A DNA stretch of 54,929 nucleotides from Parvularcula sp038745625 (lineage in GTDB: Bacteria > Pseudomonadota > Alphaproteobacteria > Caulobacterales > Parvularculaceae). The position numbers were made by a program, and so were the translations under genes. This document shows, piece after piece, positions 9,125-19,100 of the stretch. How positions within the stretch are numbered: the first letter of the stretch is position 1; every line of letters begins with the position of its first letter. The stretch lies in the NCBI GenBank assembly GCA_038745625.1, contig JBCDLG010000007.1, positions 1 through 54,929 of the forward strand, written 5' to 3'. The notes under the pieces are model-generated. The model did no database searches. It was given only the letters and a program-made list of their open reading frames with translations, and was not told the origin of the DNA.

Positions 9125-9769
9125 TCAGGCGACCGCTACCGTCGCAGATGGTGTTTGCTGCAGCGGAAGCTCGCCTTGGTAGCCAAGCCCGCGCAGCATC
9201 AGGCTCATCCAGCTTTTAAAGGCGACGTCGTCGGGCGCCTCATCAAGCTCGGCCACGGCGAGGGGGTGGCAGTACCGGATACCGCTCATATGCACGGCGC
9301 GGCCCGTGGCATCGACATCCCGGATATCGAACTCGCCCCGAGACACGCCGTAGCGAACGATTTCCTGGCAGGTCTCCATCAACCCGGTGCGATAGTGCTG
9401 GACCTCTTCCCAGCGTTCTTCGATCGCCGCGGCGACCATGTGATGGACCCGCTGGTTTTCTGTGAACGTATCGAGCGTCATCTGATGAATAGCGCGGTAG
9501 AAGGCCGCGAGCCGATGCGCCGCGCTCTCTTCGGCAAAAGCGGTCGCGCGCGCCGCCGCCAATTGTCCCTGCAGCTTCCGCTCGGCCATGGCCCGGTTGA
9601 TCCGGGCCTTCGTACCGAAAACGCGGTGCACGTTGGCTGAGCTGAAACCGCACGCCCGAGCAATGTCGGCAATCGTGGTCTTGTCATACCCAATTTCCGT
9701 ATAGAGCCGCCCCGCCTCGTCGAGGATCAGGTCACGGGTTTCGGCTTCTGACAGGTTCAGTCTCGGCAA
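9125..9769 (-). CDS. TetR-family regulator of the adjacent RND efflux operon
   Basis: A 214-residue DNA-binding regulator. Residues about 12-58 form the TetR helix-turn-helix (RDLILDEAGRLYTEIGYDKT, then IADIARACGFSSANVHRVFG); the rest is the alpha-helical ligand and dimer domain. It is divergent from the RND adaptor gene, and a TGACAA/TTGTCA inverted repeat lies between them. This is the usual arrangement of a local efflux repressor. The inducer is unknown. The ATG at 9769 is the first in frame. Confidence 0.9.
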   Translation of the reverse strand: MPRLNLSEAETRDLILDEAGRLYTEIGYDKTTIADIARACGFSSANVHRVFGTKARINRAMAERKLQGQLAAARATAFAEESAAHRLAAFYRAIHQMTLDTFTENQRVHHMVAAAIEERWEEVQHYRTGLMETCQEIVRYGVSRGEFDIRDVDATGRAVHMSGIRYCHPLAVAELDEAPDDVAFKSWMSLMLRGLGYQGELPLQQTPSATVAVA

Positions 9770-9807
9770 GTCTCACATCCTTTCGCGGCGAACCCGATAA
9801 CGCAGTT

Positions 9808-9845
9808 TTGACAAAATGACTAGTGACAAAATACGAATATTGTCA
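9808..9845 (+). promoter_or_regulatory. RND operon promoter with putative TetR operator
   Basis: A consensus TTGACA lies at 9808-9813. A 22-bp imperfect palindrome at 9824-9845 has perfect outer arms TGACAA and TTGTCA, with further symmetric AT/CG/AT inside. TGACAAAAT also occurs twice as a direct repeat (9809-9817 and 9824-9832). The palindrome covers the expected -10 zone, which suits repression by the divergent TetR protein. The exact -10 hexamer is not clear. Confidence 0.6.
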
Positions 9846-9898
9846 TATATCAAATGTCAGAAAGACGCTTGGTCTTCGATTTAAACAGGATTTTCAAC

Positions 9899-11065
9899 AT
9901 GCTGCGTTTCTTGGGTGTCTTGGGACGAGGGATTGCTTGGGTGGCGGTGCTGGCCGTTGTTGCAGGCGGCACGCTGTTTATCGGCCGGGGATTTGTCGTC
10001 GATGAGAACGAGGGCGAATCGGCCGCAGCGCCTTTGCCGGTCGCTGTGATGGAGGTGCGGTACCAAGACACCTACGAGCAAGAGCGCCGTTTCTCTGGCC
10101 GCATCTTGGCTGCACAGGTGGCAGACGTGTCCTTCGAAGTCGCGGGCGAGATTGACGATGTCCTCGTGGAGGTCGGTGATCTGGTCGAGGAGGGGGCTGT
10201 TCTTGCTCGCCTCGACCCTGTGCGTTTAGACATCCGCGCGAGTGAGGCGGCAGCTCAGCTCGCCGAGGCACGTGCTGTGTTCGCGACAGCCGATGCCAGC
10301 CGCGACCGCGTGGTCAATCTTCTCGGCCAAGGCTTTGCCACCGAACAAGAACTCGACAATGCCGATGCCGAGCGCAACGCAGCGCGCGAGCGGGTGAGGG
10401 CGCTGGAGCGCAGCCTCGCGCGGGCCCAGGAGGATCTTGAAGACACAACCCTGCGAGCGCCCTTCGCGGGATATGTCGTCGGTCGCTACATTGATGGCGG
10501 CACCGTGGTGCAGGTTGGTCAGCCGATCGTCCGCATCAACCAGAAAGCAGAGCTTGAAGCCGAAATCAGCATACCAACAGAGCTCGCCCGGTATATTGAG
10601 GTTGGTGATCGCTTTCCGCTCGCCACCGGTGATCGCGAGGCGGACGGCGTGGTGCGCGGGATCAGCGAGGACGTTGATCGGTTAACCCGCAGCCGCAAGG
10701 TGCGCCTGGCGATTGAGCAAGATCCTGGGTTCGTCCCCGGAACACTTGTCCGTATAGGCCTCACCCAGGAACGCCGCGGCACCGGCGTCTGGGTCCCCAC
10801 CGCTGCTCTGCAAGAGGGCTATCGCGGTCTGTGGTCGGTCTATGTCGTGGTCGAGGAGGGCAACGACCAGGTGATCCGCCGCAAAGATGTGGAGATCATC
10901 TCGATCGGCGACGGCCGCGTCTTTGTCACCGGCACGCTGGAGGATGGCGACCAGGTGGTGACAACGTCGCCCTTCCGTTTCGTCCCTGGGCAGAAGGTTG
11001 AGATCAAAACGAATATAGCACCCGGCACGTCGGCCAGTGCCGCCTCGTCGTCCATCCTGCGCTGA
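9899..11065 (+). CDS. RND efflux periplasmic adaptor subunit (MFP/HlyD family)
   Basis: Membrane-fusion protein of a tripartite efflux pump, 388 residues from the ATG at 9899. An N-terminal signal anchor (IAWVAVLAVVAGGTLFIG) is followed by a barrel-sandwich lipoyl half with VSFEVAGEIDDVLVEVGD, an alpha hairpin rich in A/R/E (about residues 110-180), the second lipoyl half (LRAPFAGYVVGRYIDGG), and beta-barrel domains. An in-frame ATG at 9854 exists, but AGGA is placed 8 nt before 9899 and the operator ends at 9845, so the later start is preferred. The permease gene follows 9 nt downstream. Confidence 0.93.
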   Translation: MLRFLGVLGRGIAWVAVLAVVAGGTLFIGRGFVVDENEGESAAAPLPVAVMEVRYQDTYEQERRFSGRILAAQVADVSFEVAGEIDDVLVEVGDLVEEGAVLARLDPVRLDIRASEAAAQLAEARAVFATADASRDRVVNLLGQGFATEQELDNADAERNAARERVRALERSLARAQEDLEDTTLRAPFAGYVVGRYIDGGTVVQVGQPIVRINQKAELEAEISIPTELARYIEVGDRFPLATGDREADGVVRGISEDVDRLTRSRKVRLAIEQDPGFVPGTLVRIGLTQERRGTGVWVPTAALQEGYRGLWSVYVVVEEGNDQVIRRKDVEIISIGDGRVFVTGTLEDGDQVVTTSPFRFVPGQKVEIKTNIAPGTSASAASSSILR

Positions 11066-11074
11066 GGGCTCGCC

Positions 11075-14000
11075 ATGAAAACGATCCTCTTCGATACGCC
11101 CCGCGCATTGGTGATGATGCTCATTCTTGTCATCGTCGGTGGTTCCGCTGCGCTGTTGACGATGCCGCAGCAGGAAGATCCCAAGATCCGGAACCGCGCA
11201 GCCACCATCCTGACGCCGTACCCTGGGGCGAGCGCTGAGCGGGTGGAGCGACTGGTCACGCAGCGCATTGAGGACCGGCTGCGTGAGGTCGAGGAGATCG
11301 ACACTGTCGAGTCGCGGACGATCACCGGCCTCTCGTCGATCACCGTCATTCTTCAGGACTCAATCAACAACACCGATCAAGCTTTCTCCAAGGTGCGCGA
11401 CGCGCTGGCCGATGCTGTCCCGTTGTTGCCTGATGGCGCTGCCGACCCACGCTTCATCGACAATCGCGGCTATGCATTCACCGTGGTTGCTGCCCTTGTT
11501 TGGAATACGGACAGTGCGCCCAATGAGCTCATTCTCAAGCGCACGGCGGATGAGCTTCGCTCACGCCTGCGTAATGTTCCTGGGACCGAGTATACCGATA
11601 TCATGGGGGCGGGTCCCGAAGAAATCGTCGTCTCCCTGCGGAGCGACCTGGCCCAGTCGCTCGGGCTTTCAGAAGGTGAGATCGCCGTCGCGTTGGCCTC
11701 AGCCGACTCCAAATCGTCGGCGGGGCAAGTCTTTGGCCCACAGAACGAAGTCGCTCTCGAAGTCCGCGGTGCGCTTGATACGCTGGACCGCATCCGCGAT
11801 GTGCCGATCCGCGAGGGCGCCGACGGCGCGCAAGTGCGGGTTGGGGACCTTGCTGAGGTGCGGCGGGGCTTGCAGCAGCCGCAGCCCCTGACAGCGCTCG
11901 TTGATGGTCGTCGGTCCGTTGTTGTCGGTACACGTATTGATGACGGGCTACGGGTCGGCCAGTGGTCGGCACGTGTCCGCCAAGAGTTGGCCGACTTCGA
12001 GCAGGATCTCTCCGCCGGCATTGAGCTGCGGATCATCTTTGATCAGTCAGTCTACGCCGAGCAGCGTTTTGGTTCGCTGCTCGTCAATCTCGGCTTTGGT
12101 ATCGCGCTGGTCGTCGCCATCCTGTTCTTCACCCTTGGCCCACGGGCGGCGCTTCTTGTGACCTTCGCGATCCCGCTGACGACCCTCTTAAGCCTGACAC
12201 TGATGAACTTTTTCGGCGTGCCGATCCACCAGATGTCGATCACCGGCTTGATTGTTGCGCTTGGTCTGTTGGTCGATTCAGCCATTGTGATGTGTGATGC
12301 CGTTGGGCGGGCCCTTCGCCGCGGGCTCTCTCCTCGTGAGGCGGTGGAGGAAAGTGTCGGACGCCTTTGGGTGCCGCTCCTCAGCTCGACCCTGACGACC
12401 GTGCTCGCCTTTCTCCCGATCACGCTGCTGATCGGCGGTGCAGGCGAGTTCGTCGGTCCAATTGCTGACAGTGTGATCATTGCTCTAATGTCGTCGCTTC
12501 TTCTCGCGCTAACCGTTGTGGCGGCGCTGGCTGGACTGTTCTTGAAGCCGTCCGAGAGCGAGACCCGGACGTCGTCTGGCGGCATTGATTTTCCGGTTGT
12601 CGGGCCTGCATTCAAAACGCTCCTGGGGCTGAGCTTGGCCGCGCCGCGGCTGTCGATTTTCGCCGCGCTCCTTGCGCCCATCCTTGGCTTCATCGGTGTG
12701 ACGACGCTGCCGACCCAGTTCTTCCCAGCGGCCGACCGCAACCAGTTCCATGTCGAGCTGCGCCTTCCGTCGCAATCGAGCCTGGAGCAGACCAAACGCG
12801 CGGCGGAGATTGCGGACGGCCTCCTCGAAGCGCACCCCGCGATCGAAGAGGCTGATTGGTTCGTGGGCGGTTCTGTTCCCTCCTTCTACTACAACGTCGT
12901 GATGAACGAGGACGGACAGCGCAACTTCGCGGAGGCCATGGTCACGGCGAAGCGGCTCGATGGCCTTAACGATGTTCTGATCGAGCTGCAGCAGTCGCTC
13001 TCCGAAGCCATGCCCAATGTGCAGGTCAACGTCCGTCAGCTGGTGCAGGGGCCGCCATCGCCTGCACCCTTCGAGCTCAGGATCCAGGGCCGTGATCTTC
13101 AGGTTCTGAAAGACCTCGGTGAGCAGGCCCGGCTCATCCTCTCCGAGCTGCCCGAGGTCAACGTCACGACCGCGTCGCTTGCTGGCGGTGAGCCGAAGCT
13201 CTGGGTGGATATCGATGAGGATGAGGCGCGCCAGGCGGGCCTCGCTTTGCGGGATGTGGCCAGCGGGCTCGCGGCGAAACTGCAGGGCGCCCCTGGCGGC
13301 ACCGTGATCGAGGGTGAGAACGAGGTTCCCGTTCTGGTCCGCCTCGACGATACCGCACGCGGATCGTTTGAAGAGCTAGCATCCCTTGCGCTCACCACCC
13401 GCGCCACCGATTCTGTTGGCACACCGCTCTTGAGCCTCGGCGAGCTCAGCCTTGAGCCAGCGCCCGCCACCATTCGCCGCTATCAGGGCGAGAGGGTCAA
13501 TCAGATCCTTGGCTACACAGCGGCGGACGCCTTGCCATCGACGGTGGTCAACGCTTTTGAGCAAGCGGTCGCAGATGGCCGGTTCGTTCTCCCGCCAGGC
13601 TATTCTTACGCCTACGGAGGAGACGCCGAGGCGCGGTCCGACGCTGTCGGCGCGCTGCTCAGCTCCGTTGGTCTGATCGTTGTCGCAGCCGTGACCGTGA
13701 TCGTTCTGACCTTCAACAGCTTCCGTCTTGGCGGCGTGGTGCTGGTCGTTGCGGGCCTGTCGATGGGGCTTGGTATGCTGAGCCTGACCATCTCCGGCTA
13801 TCCTTTCGGGTTCCAGCCGATCATTGCGCTGATGGGGTTGATGGGCGTGGCGATCAACGCGGCGATCATCATCATCGCAACACTGAAGGCAATTCCAGAA
13901 GCTGTGGCGGGTGATCGCCTCGCTGTCCGCGACGGTGTGCTGGAGACCTCGCGGCATATCACGTCAACGACGCTGACGACCTTTGCGGGCTTTTTGCCGC

Positions 14001-14191
14001 TGATCTTGGCTGAAGGCGATTTCTGGCCGCCTTTCGCCACCGCGATTGCAGGCGGCGTGGTGCTCTCGACCATCGTCTCATTCTTCTTTGTACCGCAGTG
14101 CTTCTTGCTTCTGACGCGCCACCGCCCGGTGAACGTCTTTGAAGACGATGTGCTTTCTTCCGATGAGGGATTGTTCCATGCGACTGCTTAG
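11075..14191 (+). CDS. RND efflux permease subunit (AcrB/HAE1-like)
   Basis: Proton-driven inner-membrane efflux transporter, 1038 residues, of normal length. It shows the RND plan: a first membrane helix, a periplasmic porter loop, a helix block (about 335-500) containing LGLLVDSAIVMCDAV with the conserved acidic residue of the proton relay, then a second periplasmic loop and a second helix block. The start has GAGGG at good spacing. The early QQEDPKIRNR segment resembles RND pumps of broad or unknown substrate rather than heavy-metal CzcA. It overlaps the outer-membrane factor gene by 14 nt. Confidence 0.95.
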   Translation: MKTILFDTPRALVMMLILVIVGGSAALLTMPQQEDPKIRNRAATILTPYPGASAERVERLVTQRIEDRLREVEEIDTVESRTITGLSSITVILQDSINNTDQAFSKVRDALADAVPLLPDGAADPRFIDNRGYAFTVVAALVWNTDSAPNELILKRTADELRSRLRNVPGTEYTDIMGAGPEEIVVSLRSDLAQSLGLSEGEIAVALASADSKSSAGQVFGPQNEVALEVRGALDTLDRIRDVPIREGADGAQVRVGDLAEVRRGLQQPQPLTALVDGRRSVVVGTRIDDGLRVGQWSARVRQELADFEQDLSAGIELRIIFDQSVYAEQRFGSLLVNLGFGIALVVAILFFTLGPRAALLVTFAIPLTTLLSLTLMNFFGVPIHQMSITGLIVALGLLVDSAIVMCDAVGRALRRGLSPREAVEESVGRLWVPLLSSTLTTVLAFLPITLLIGGAGEFVGPIADSVIIALMSSLLLALTVVAALAGLFLKPSESETRTSSGGIDFPVVGPAFKTLLGLSLAAPRLSIFAALLAPILGFIGVTTLPTQFFPAADRNQFHVELRLPSQSSLEQTKRAAEIADGLLEAHPAIEEADWFVGGSVPSFYYNVVMNEDGQRNFAEAMVTAKRLDGLNDVLIELQQSLSEAMPNVQVNVRQLVQGPPSPAPFELRIQGRDLQVLKDLGEQARLILSELPEVNVTTASLAGGEPKLWVDIDEDEARQAGLALRDVASGLAAKLQGAPGGTVIEGENEVPVLVRLDDTARGSFEELASLALTTRATDSVGTPLLSLGELSLEPAPATIRRYQGERVNQILGYTAADALPSTVVNAFEQAVADGRFVLPPGYSYAYGGDAEARSDAVGALLSSVGLIVVAAVTVIVLTFNSFRLGGVVLVVAGLSMGLGMLSLTISGYPFGFQPIIALMGLMGVAINAAIIIIATLKAIPEAVAGDRLAVRDGVLETSRHITSTTLTTFAGFLPLILAEGDFWPPFATAIAGGVVLSTIVSFFFVPQCFLLLTRHRPVNVFEDDVLSSDEGLFHATA

Positions 14192-15440
14192 TTTGGCCGC
14201 GTGTCTGTCGCTGGCCGCTACGCCAGCTTTTGCCCAAACCGATGAACTCCTGCGAGAGCTGGTGAGCGACAGCCCTGAGATCTTGGCGGCGCGCGATGAG
14301 GCGGCCGCGGCGCAGGCCGAGCTCTGGGCTGCGCGAGGGCAACTCTTTCCCCAAGTCCGGGTCGAGGCGTTCACCCAATCGATTGAGGAGACCCTGCGGC
14401 TTGACGGCTTGCCCGGAGAGCTAACCCAAACGCGGGATCCCCGCGCGGTGAGCGCGATTGTGGACCAGGCGCTTTTCACCTCGGGCCGTATCTCTGGTAG
14501 CATTGGCGCGGCAAAGGCGACGTCCTCGTCGGCGGCTCACACCCGGGATGCGACGCGCCAGGACGTGCTCCTTGAGGGCGCCAGCGCCATCGCTGATGTC
14601 GTCCGTGATCGCGCTATTCTCCGGGTCCGCCGAGAGAACGAGGCGATCGTCCGTCAGCGCCTTGATGAAAGTGTTGCGCGGCGTCGTGCTGGGCTCGCAA
14701 CAACGACGGATGTGCGCCAGTCGGAGGCACGCCTTGCGCTGGCGACCGCCGATGCGATTGCCGCCAATGGCGCGCTTGAGCGCAGTGAGGCGCTGTTCTT
14801 GCGCGTCTTCGGCAAAAGACCGCCAGAAAGCCTCACGCTGCCGACGGCCTCCCGGCCTTTGCCGCGCAGTCTCGAGGAAGCTCTGGATACGGCCTTTGAT
14901 CGAAGTCCGGATCTCGGTGCCAGCGATGACCGCGTGAGGGCCGCCCGCCAAAACGTGCGCGCCGAGCGCGGATCGCTTCTTCCCCAGTTCACCGTCACAG
15001 CTTCCGCGAGCACCATCGACAATGAACGCTTCGGCATTGAGCTTGGTGAGGCTGAGCAATATGCGGTGACGGTCAATGGCCGTTGGAATCTCTTGAGCGG
15101 TGGATCAGGCTATGCCCGGACACGCGCGGCCAAACGGCGCGCTGATGCGGCGAGGCGCACCCATGTTGTCACCGAACGCCGGGTCCGTGAGAGCACCATC
15201 TCGGCATGGACAACCCTGCTCACGACCCGCTCATCCGTCAGTGCACGCCAAGCCCAGGCCGATGCAGCGTCCGTCGCTGCGGAAGGCGTTGCTGCAGAGT
15301 TTCGCAGCGGTCGGCGCACAAGGCTCGATGTTCTTGATGCGGACCAAGAGCGTAGCGATGCCCAGGTGGCTCTCGTCTTGGCGCAGCGCGACCACGCGGT
15401 GGCAAAATTCGCGCTGCTTCGTGCGACGGGCCAGCTTTAG
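14178..15440 (+). CDS. TolC-family outer-membrane efflux factor
   Basis: Outer-membrane channel of the same pump, 420 residues. A clear signal peptide (MRLLSLAACLSLAATPAFA, cleavage before QTD) supports the ATG at 14178, which has GAGGGA 7 nt upstream; the frame is open earlier but overlaps the permease. Two OEP-type repeats of long heptad-rich helices follow (for example AEAAAAQAELWAARGQLFPQ and the RLDVLDADQERSDAQ segment). It overlaps the permease end by 14 nt and meets the convergent PepSY gene tail to tail with a 4-nt overlap. Confidence 0.93.
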   Translation: MRLLSLAACLSLAATPAFAQTDELLRELVSDSPEILAARDEAAAAQAELWAARGQLFPQVRVEAFTQSIEETLRLDGLPGELTQTRDPRAVSAIVDQALFTSGRISGSIGAAKATSSSAAHTRDATRQDVLLEGASAIADVVRDRAILRVRRENEAIVRQRLDESVARRRAGLATTTDVRQSEARLALATADAIAANGALERSEALFLRVFGKRPPESLTLPTASRPLPRSLEEALDTAFDRSPDLGASDDRVRAARQNVRAERGSLLPQFTVTASASTIDNERFGIELGEAEQYAVTVNGRWNLLSGGSGYARTRAAKRRADAARRTHVVTERRVRESTISAWTTLLTTRSSVSARQAQADAASVAAEGVAAEFRSGRRTRLDVLDADQERSDAQVALVLAQRDHAVAKFALLRATGQL

Positions 15441-15997
15441 GGGTTGGTCTTGGGAATGCGCTTGGCGACCGGCCCGGCGCGTTTCTTCCTCGCCTTCTGC
15501 CAGTTTCTGATGTGCGGCAGCGCGAAAAGGTAGATGCCAGTTCCCCACATCACGAACAACGCGATGCCCGACGGTAAGAAGACGCCCTTCTTGGTCCATC
15601 CGGCAAAGAACGAGCCGTCGTGGAGGCTCTCAATCAGATCGGACCGGCGATAGGCGACCTGCAAGACATCGCCGTTCGACGTATCGATCTGCGCTTCCCA
15701 ATTGTTGGCGGCGATGAATTTTACGACACCCTTGTCCGGCTTCACATCGACGCGGGCGAGATCGTCCCAGCTGCGCAGCTCCAGTTCATCGATTTGCTGC
15801 GCGACGATGAACAGCTCCTCAAAGCTCTGTGAGGGCATCGCGGATGGTGCTTCGCCGCGGGCGGTGGGCGGCTGGATCCAGCCCACGTCCTTCTTGAGCA
15901 TCAGCATCAGACCCGTGACCACCACAAGGCCGAGCGGCAGCATGATCAGCGGAGACGCCCAGTGGTGGATCTGTCTGATCAGCTTTTGCGGCTTCAC
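15437..15997 (-). CDS. PepSY-associated membrane protein
   Basis: A 186-residue protein beginning with the PepSY-TM signature RQIHHWASPLIMLPLGL, a first membrane helix with conserved histidines, a periplasmic part (about 40-135), and a second helix near FLPSGIALFVMWGTGIYLF with a basic C-terminal tail. Short PepSY_TM proteins of this type often accompany iron or redox transport systems; its partner here is not evident. It is transcribed toward the efflux operon and shares its 3' end. Function is not assigned. Confidence 0.8.
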   Translation of the reverse strand: MKPQKLIRQIHHWASPLIMLPLGLVVVTGLMLMLKKDVGWIQPPTARGEAPSAMPSQSFEELFIVAQQIDELELRSWDDLARVDVKPDKGVVKFIAANNWEAQIDTSNGDVLQVAYRRSDLIESLHDGSFFAGWTKKGVFLPSGIALFVMWGTGIYLFALPHIRNWQKARKKRAGPVAKRIPKTNP

Positions 15998-16100
15998 CTC
16001 ATGCTCCTCTGCGCGTGGTCCGGTGTCCTAACAGCTTGCCAAATCACATCAAAGCGTGCGTGACTACAGGCGTGGGACCAAAAAAAGACGAGAGTACTTC

Positions 16101-19100
16101 ATGACATTTCTGGGTTTGATGAGACGAGCGAGCACGCTGGTAGCAATGGCTGCTGTCGCCACCACCACGGCGTGTGCTGACAACCATGAGGAGGAGGATG
16201 GTCTTCAGTCATCGGTCTTCAGCGGCATGGAGTGGCGCTCGATTGGCCCTGCTCTGATGAGCGGGCGGATCGCTGACATCGTGCTCGTGCCGGATGATCC
16301 AGCGACTTGGTATGTCGGCGTCGGTTCTGGCGGCGTGTGGAAAACAGAAAACGCCGGGACGACGTGGACACCGCTTTTTGACGACCAGGATGTTTACTCA
16401 ATCGGCGCGCTCGCGCTCAGCCCCCATGACCACAACGAGCTGTGGGTGGCTACGGGCGAGAACCATGGCGGTCGGCATTTGAGTTTCGGCAACGGCATTC
16501 ATCGTTCACGCGATGGCGGTGCGACCTGGGAGCATATGGGCCTTGAAGAGTCCGAGCACCTCTCAAAAATCATCATCCACCCAGACGACCCCAATGTCAT
16601 CTATGTGGCCTCGCAAGGCCCTCTGTGGTCGGAAGGAGGCCAGCGCGGCCTCTACAAGACCACCGATGGCGGTGAGACCTGGGACAACATCCTCTCCGGT
16701 GGCCCCTGGACCGGCGTGACCGACCTGCTGATGGATCCGCGCGACCCGGATCTTCTTTACGCGGCCACGTGGCAACGCCACCGGAATGTGGCGTCCTATC
16801 TCGGCACTGGCCCGGAGGGCAGCATCCACAAATCCACCGACGGCGGCGCCACCTGGATCGACCTGCAAGAGGACGGCACCGGCCTGCCGAGCGGCAATAT
16901 GGGCAAGATTGGCCTCGCTTACTCGCCGCAAAACCCTGACCGCCTCTATGCGGCGATTGAAACCGATCGCAGGGAAGGCGGCGTGTGGATGTCCGAAGAC
17001 CGCGGTGCGTCTTGGGTGAAACAGTCCGACGCCGTCGGCGGCGGCACGGGCCCGCACTATTACCAAGAGATCTATGCCAGTCCGCATAAGGAGGGACAGA
17101 TCTATCTTCTCTCCAACTACAGCCAAGTCTCGGACGAGCACGGCAAGAATTTCCGTCAGATCAATCTTGAGAGCAAGCATGTCGACGATCACGCGCTCGT
17201 CTTCCACCCAACGGACCCGGACTATGTCCTGATCGGCTCCGACGGGGGGATCTATGAGAGCTATGATGCGATGAAGTCCTGGCGCTTCATCGATAATCTT
17301 CCGATCACGCAGTTCTATAAAGTGGCGGTCGACGATGCAGAGCCATTTTATTATGTCTATGGCGGTACGCAGGACAACAGCTCGCAAGGCGGGCCCTCAC
17401 GGACGTTGAACGTCAACGGCATCCGGAACGAAGACTGGTTCATCACCCTGGGCGGTGATGGCCACCAATCGGCGACCGAGCCTGGCAACCCCGACATCAT
17501 GTATGCGCAGTGGCAGCAGGGGAACCTGACCCGCGTCGACCGGACCACCGGCGAGACCGTCTATATTAAGCCGCAGGCCGCCCCCGGTGAGCCGATTGAG
17601 CGGTGGAATTGGGATGCGCCGATTTGGGTGTCCCAGCATGATCCCGCGCGTCTTTACTTCTCATCGCAGCGGGTTTGGCGCTCGGATGACCGCGGCGATA
17701 CCTGGACAGCGGTGTCCGGTGACCTCACCCGGGATGAAGACCGGATGCAGGTTGAATTGATGGGCCGCCAATGGTCGTGGGATGCCGGCTGGGATCTCTT
17801 GGCGATGTCGGTCTACAACACCATCACCTCGTTTGGTGAGTCGCCGCTCAACCAAGATCTTCTCTACGTGGGTACGGATGACGGCTTGATCCAAGTCACC
17901 GAGGATGGCGGCGAGACATGGCGCCAGGTCGAGGTCGGCGCGCTTCCGGGTGTTCCCGAAACGGCTTTCGTCAATGATATCCGTGCTGATCTTCATGACG
18001 AGAACACCGTCTACATCGCTCTCGACAACCACAAATTCGGTGATTACGCGCCCTATCTCCTAAAGTCGGAGAACCGCGGCCGGACCTGGACCTCGCTAGC
18101 GGGGGATATCCCAGAGAAACACCTCGTCTGGCGCATCGTGCAAGACCATGTGGACCCGGAGCTTCTGTTCACGGCAACAGAGTTCGGTGTTTTCATGTCG
18201 GTGAACGGCGGTGAGAATTGGACAGAGTTCTCGCAAGGTCTGCCCACCATCGCGCTGCGGGATATCACCATTCAGCGGCGTGAGGATGATCTTGTCGCGG
18301 CCTCCTTTGGCCGGGGGTTCTACATCCTTGATGACATCGCGCCTCTTCGCGATGTTGATGAAGAGGCGCTGGAGGAGGGCGCGCTTCTCTGGCCTGGGCG
18401 CCGCGCCTGGTGGTATGTCCAGGAAACGCCGCTCAACGACCCTGGCCGTGCGGAGCAAGGCCACGGCTATTTCACGGCCGACAACCCGCCCTTTGGTGCG
18501 GTGTTCACCTACTACCTTGCCGAAGGTCTTCAGACCAAAGAGGAGGTGAGGGTCGAGGCGGAGAAAGACGCCAACGAAGCTGGAGAGGACACCCCATTCC
18601 CGGGCTTCGACGTTATCACCGAAGAGCTCACTGAGGTCGATCCTGAGGTGATGCTGATCGTGCGCGACAGTGAAGGCGAGATCGTCCGACGGCTAAGCGG
18701 CCCAACGTCGAAAGGCTTTCACCGCGTGGCGTGGGACTTGACCCGTCCCGGCATCTTTGCACTGAGGTCGATGCCTGACGAAGAAGACGAAGGCGCCTTT
18801 ATGGTGGCGCCGGGGACCTACTCTGTCTCGCTGGTTCAGCGGATCGATGGTGAGACTACGGAGCTTGTCGGGCCGCAGGAGTTCGAGGTCGAAGTTCTGC
18901 GCGGCGGTGCCCTTGCGGGTGCAGCGCCCGAAGCCGTCGTTGCGTTCTGGGACCGTCTAGCGGCTGCTTACCGCCGCAGCTCGGCGGCGAATGCGGCTTT
19001 GTCGGAGCTCGATAGCCAAGTCGGCCTCTTGAAAGCGGCGCTTGATCGCTCCTCAGGCGGGGCTGAGCTCAACGCGGAATGGGAAGAGCTTCGCGCTAAG

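Noticed and set aside
11268..13957. Long frames on both strands within the RND permease gene
   Set aside because: High-GC shadow frames with Arg/Ser/Ala-rich translations; the permease frame has full family motifs.
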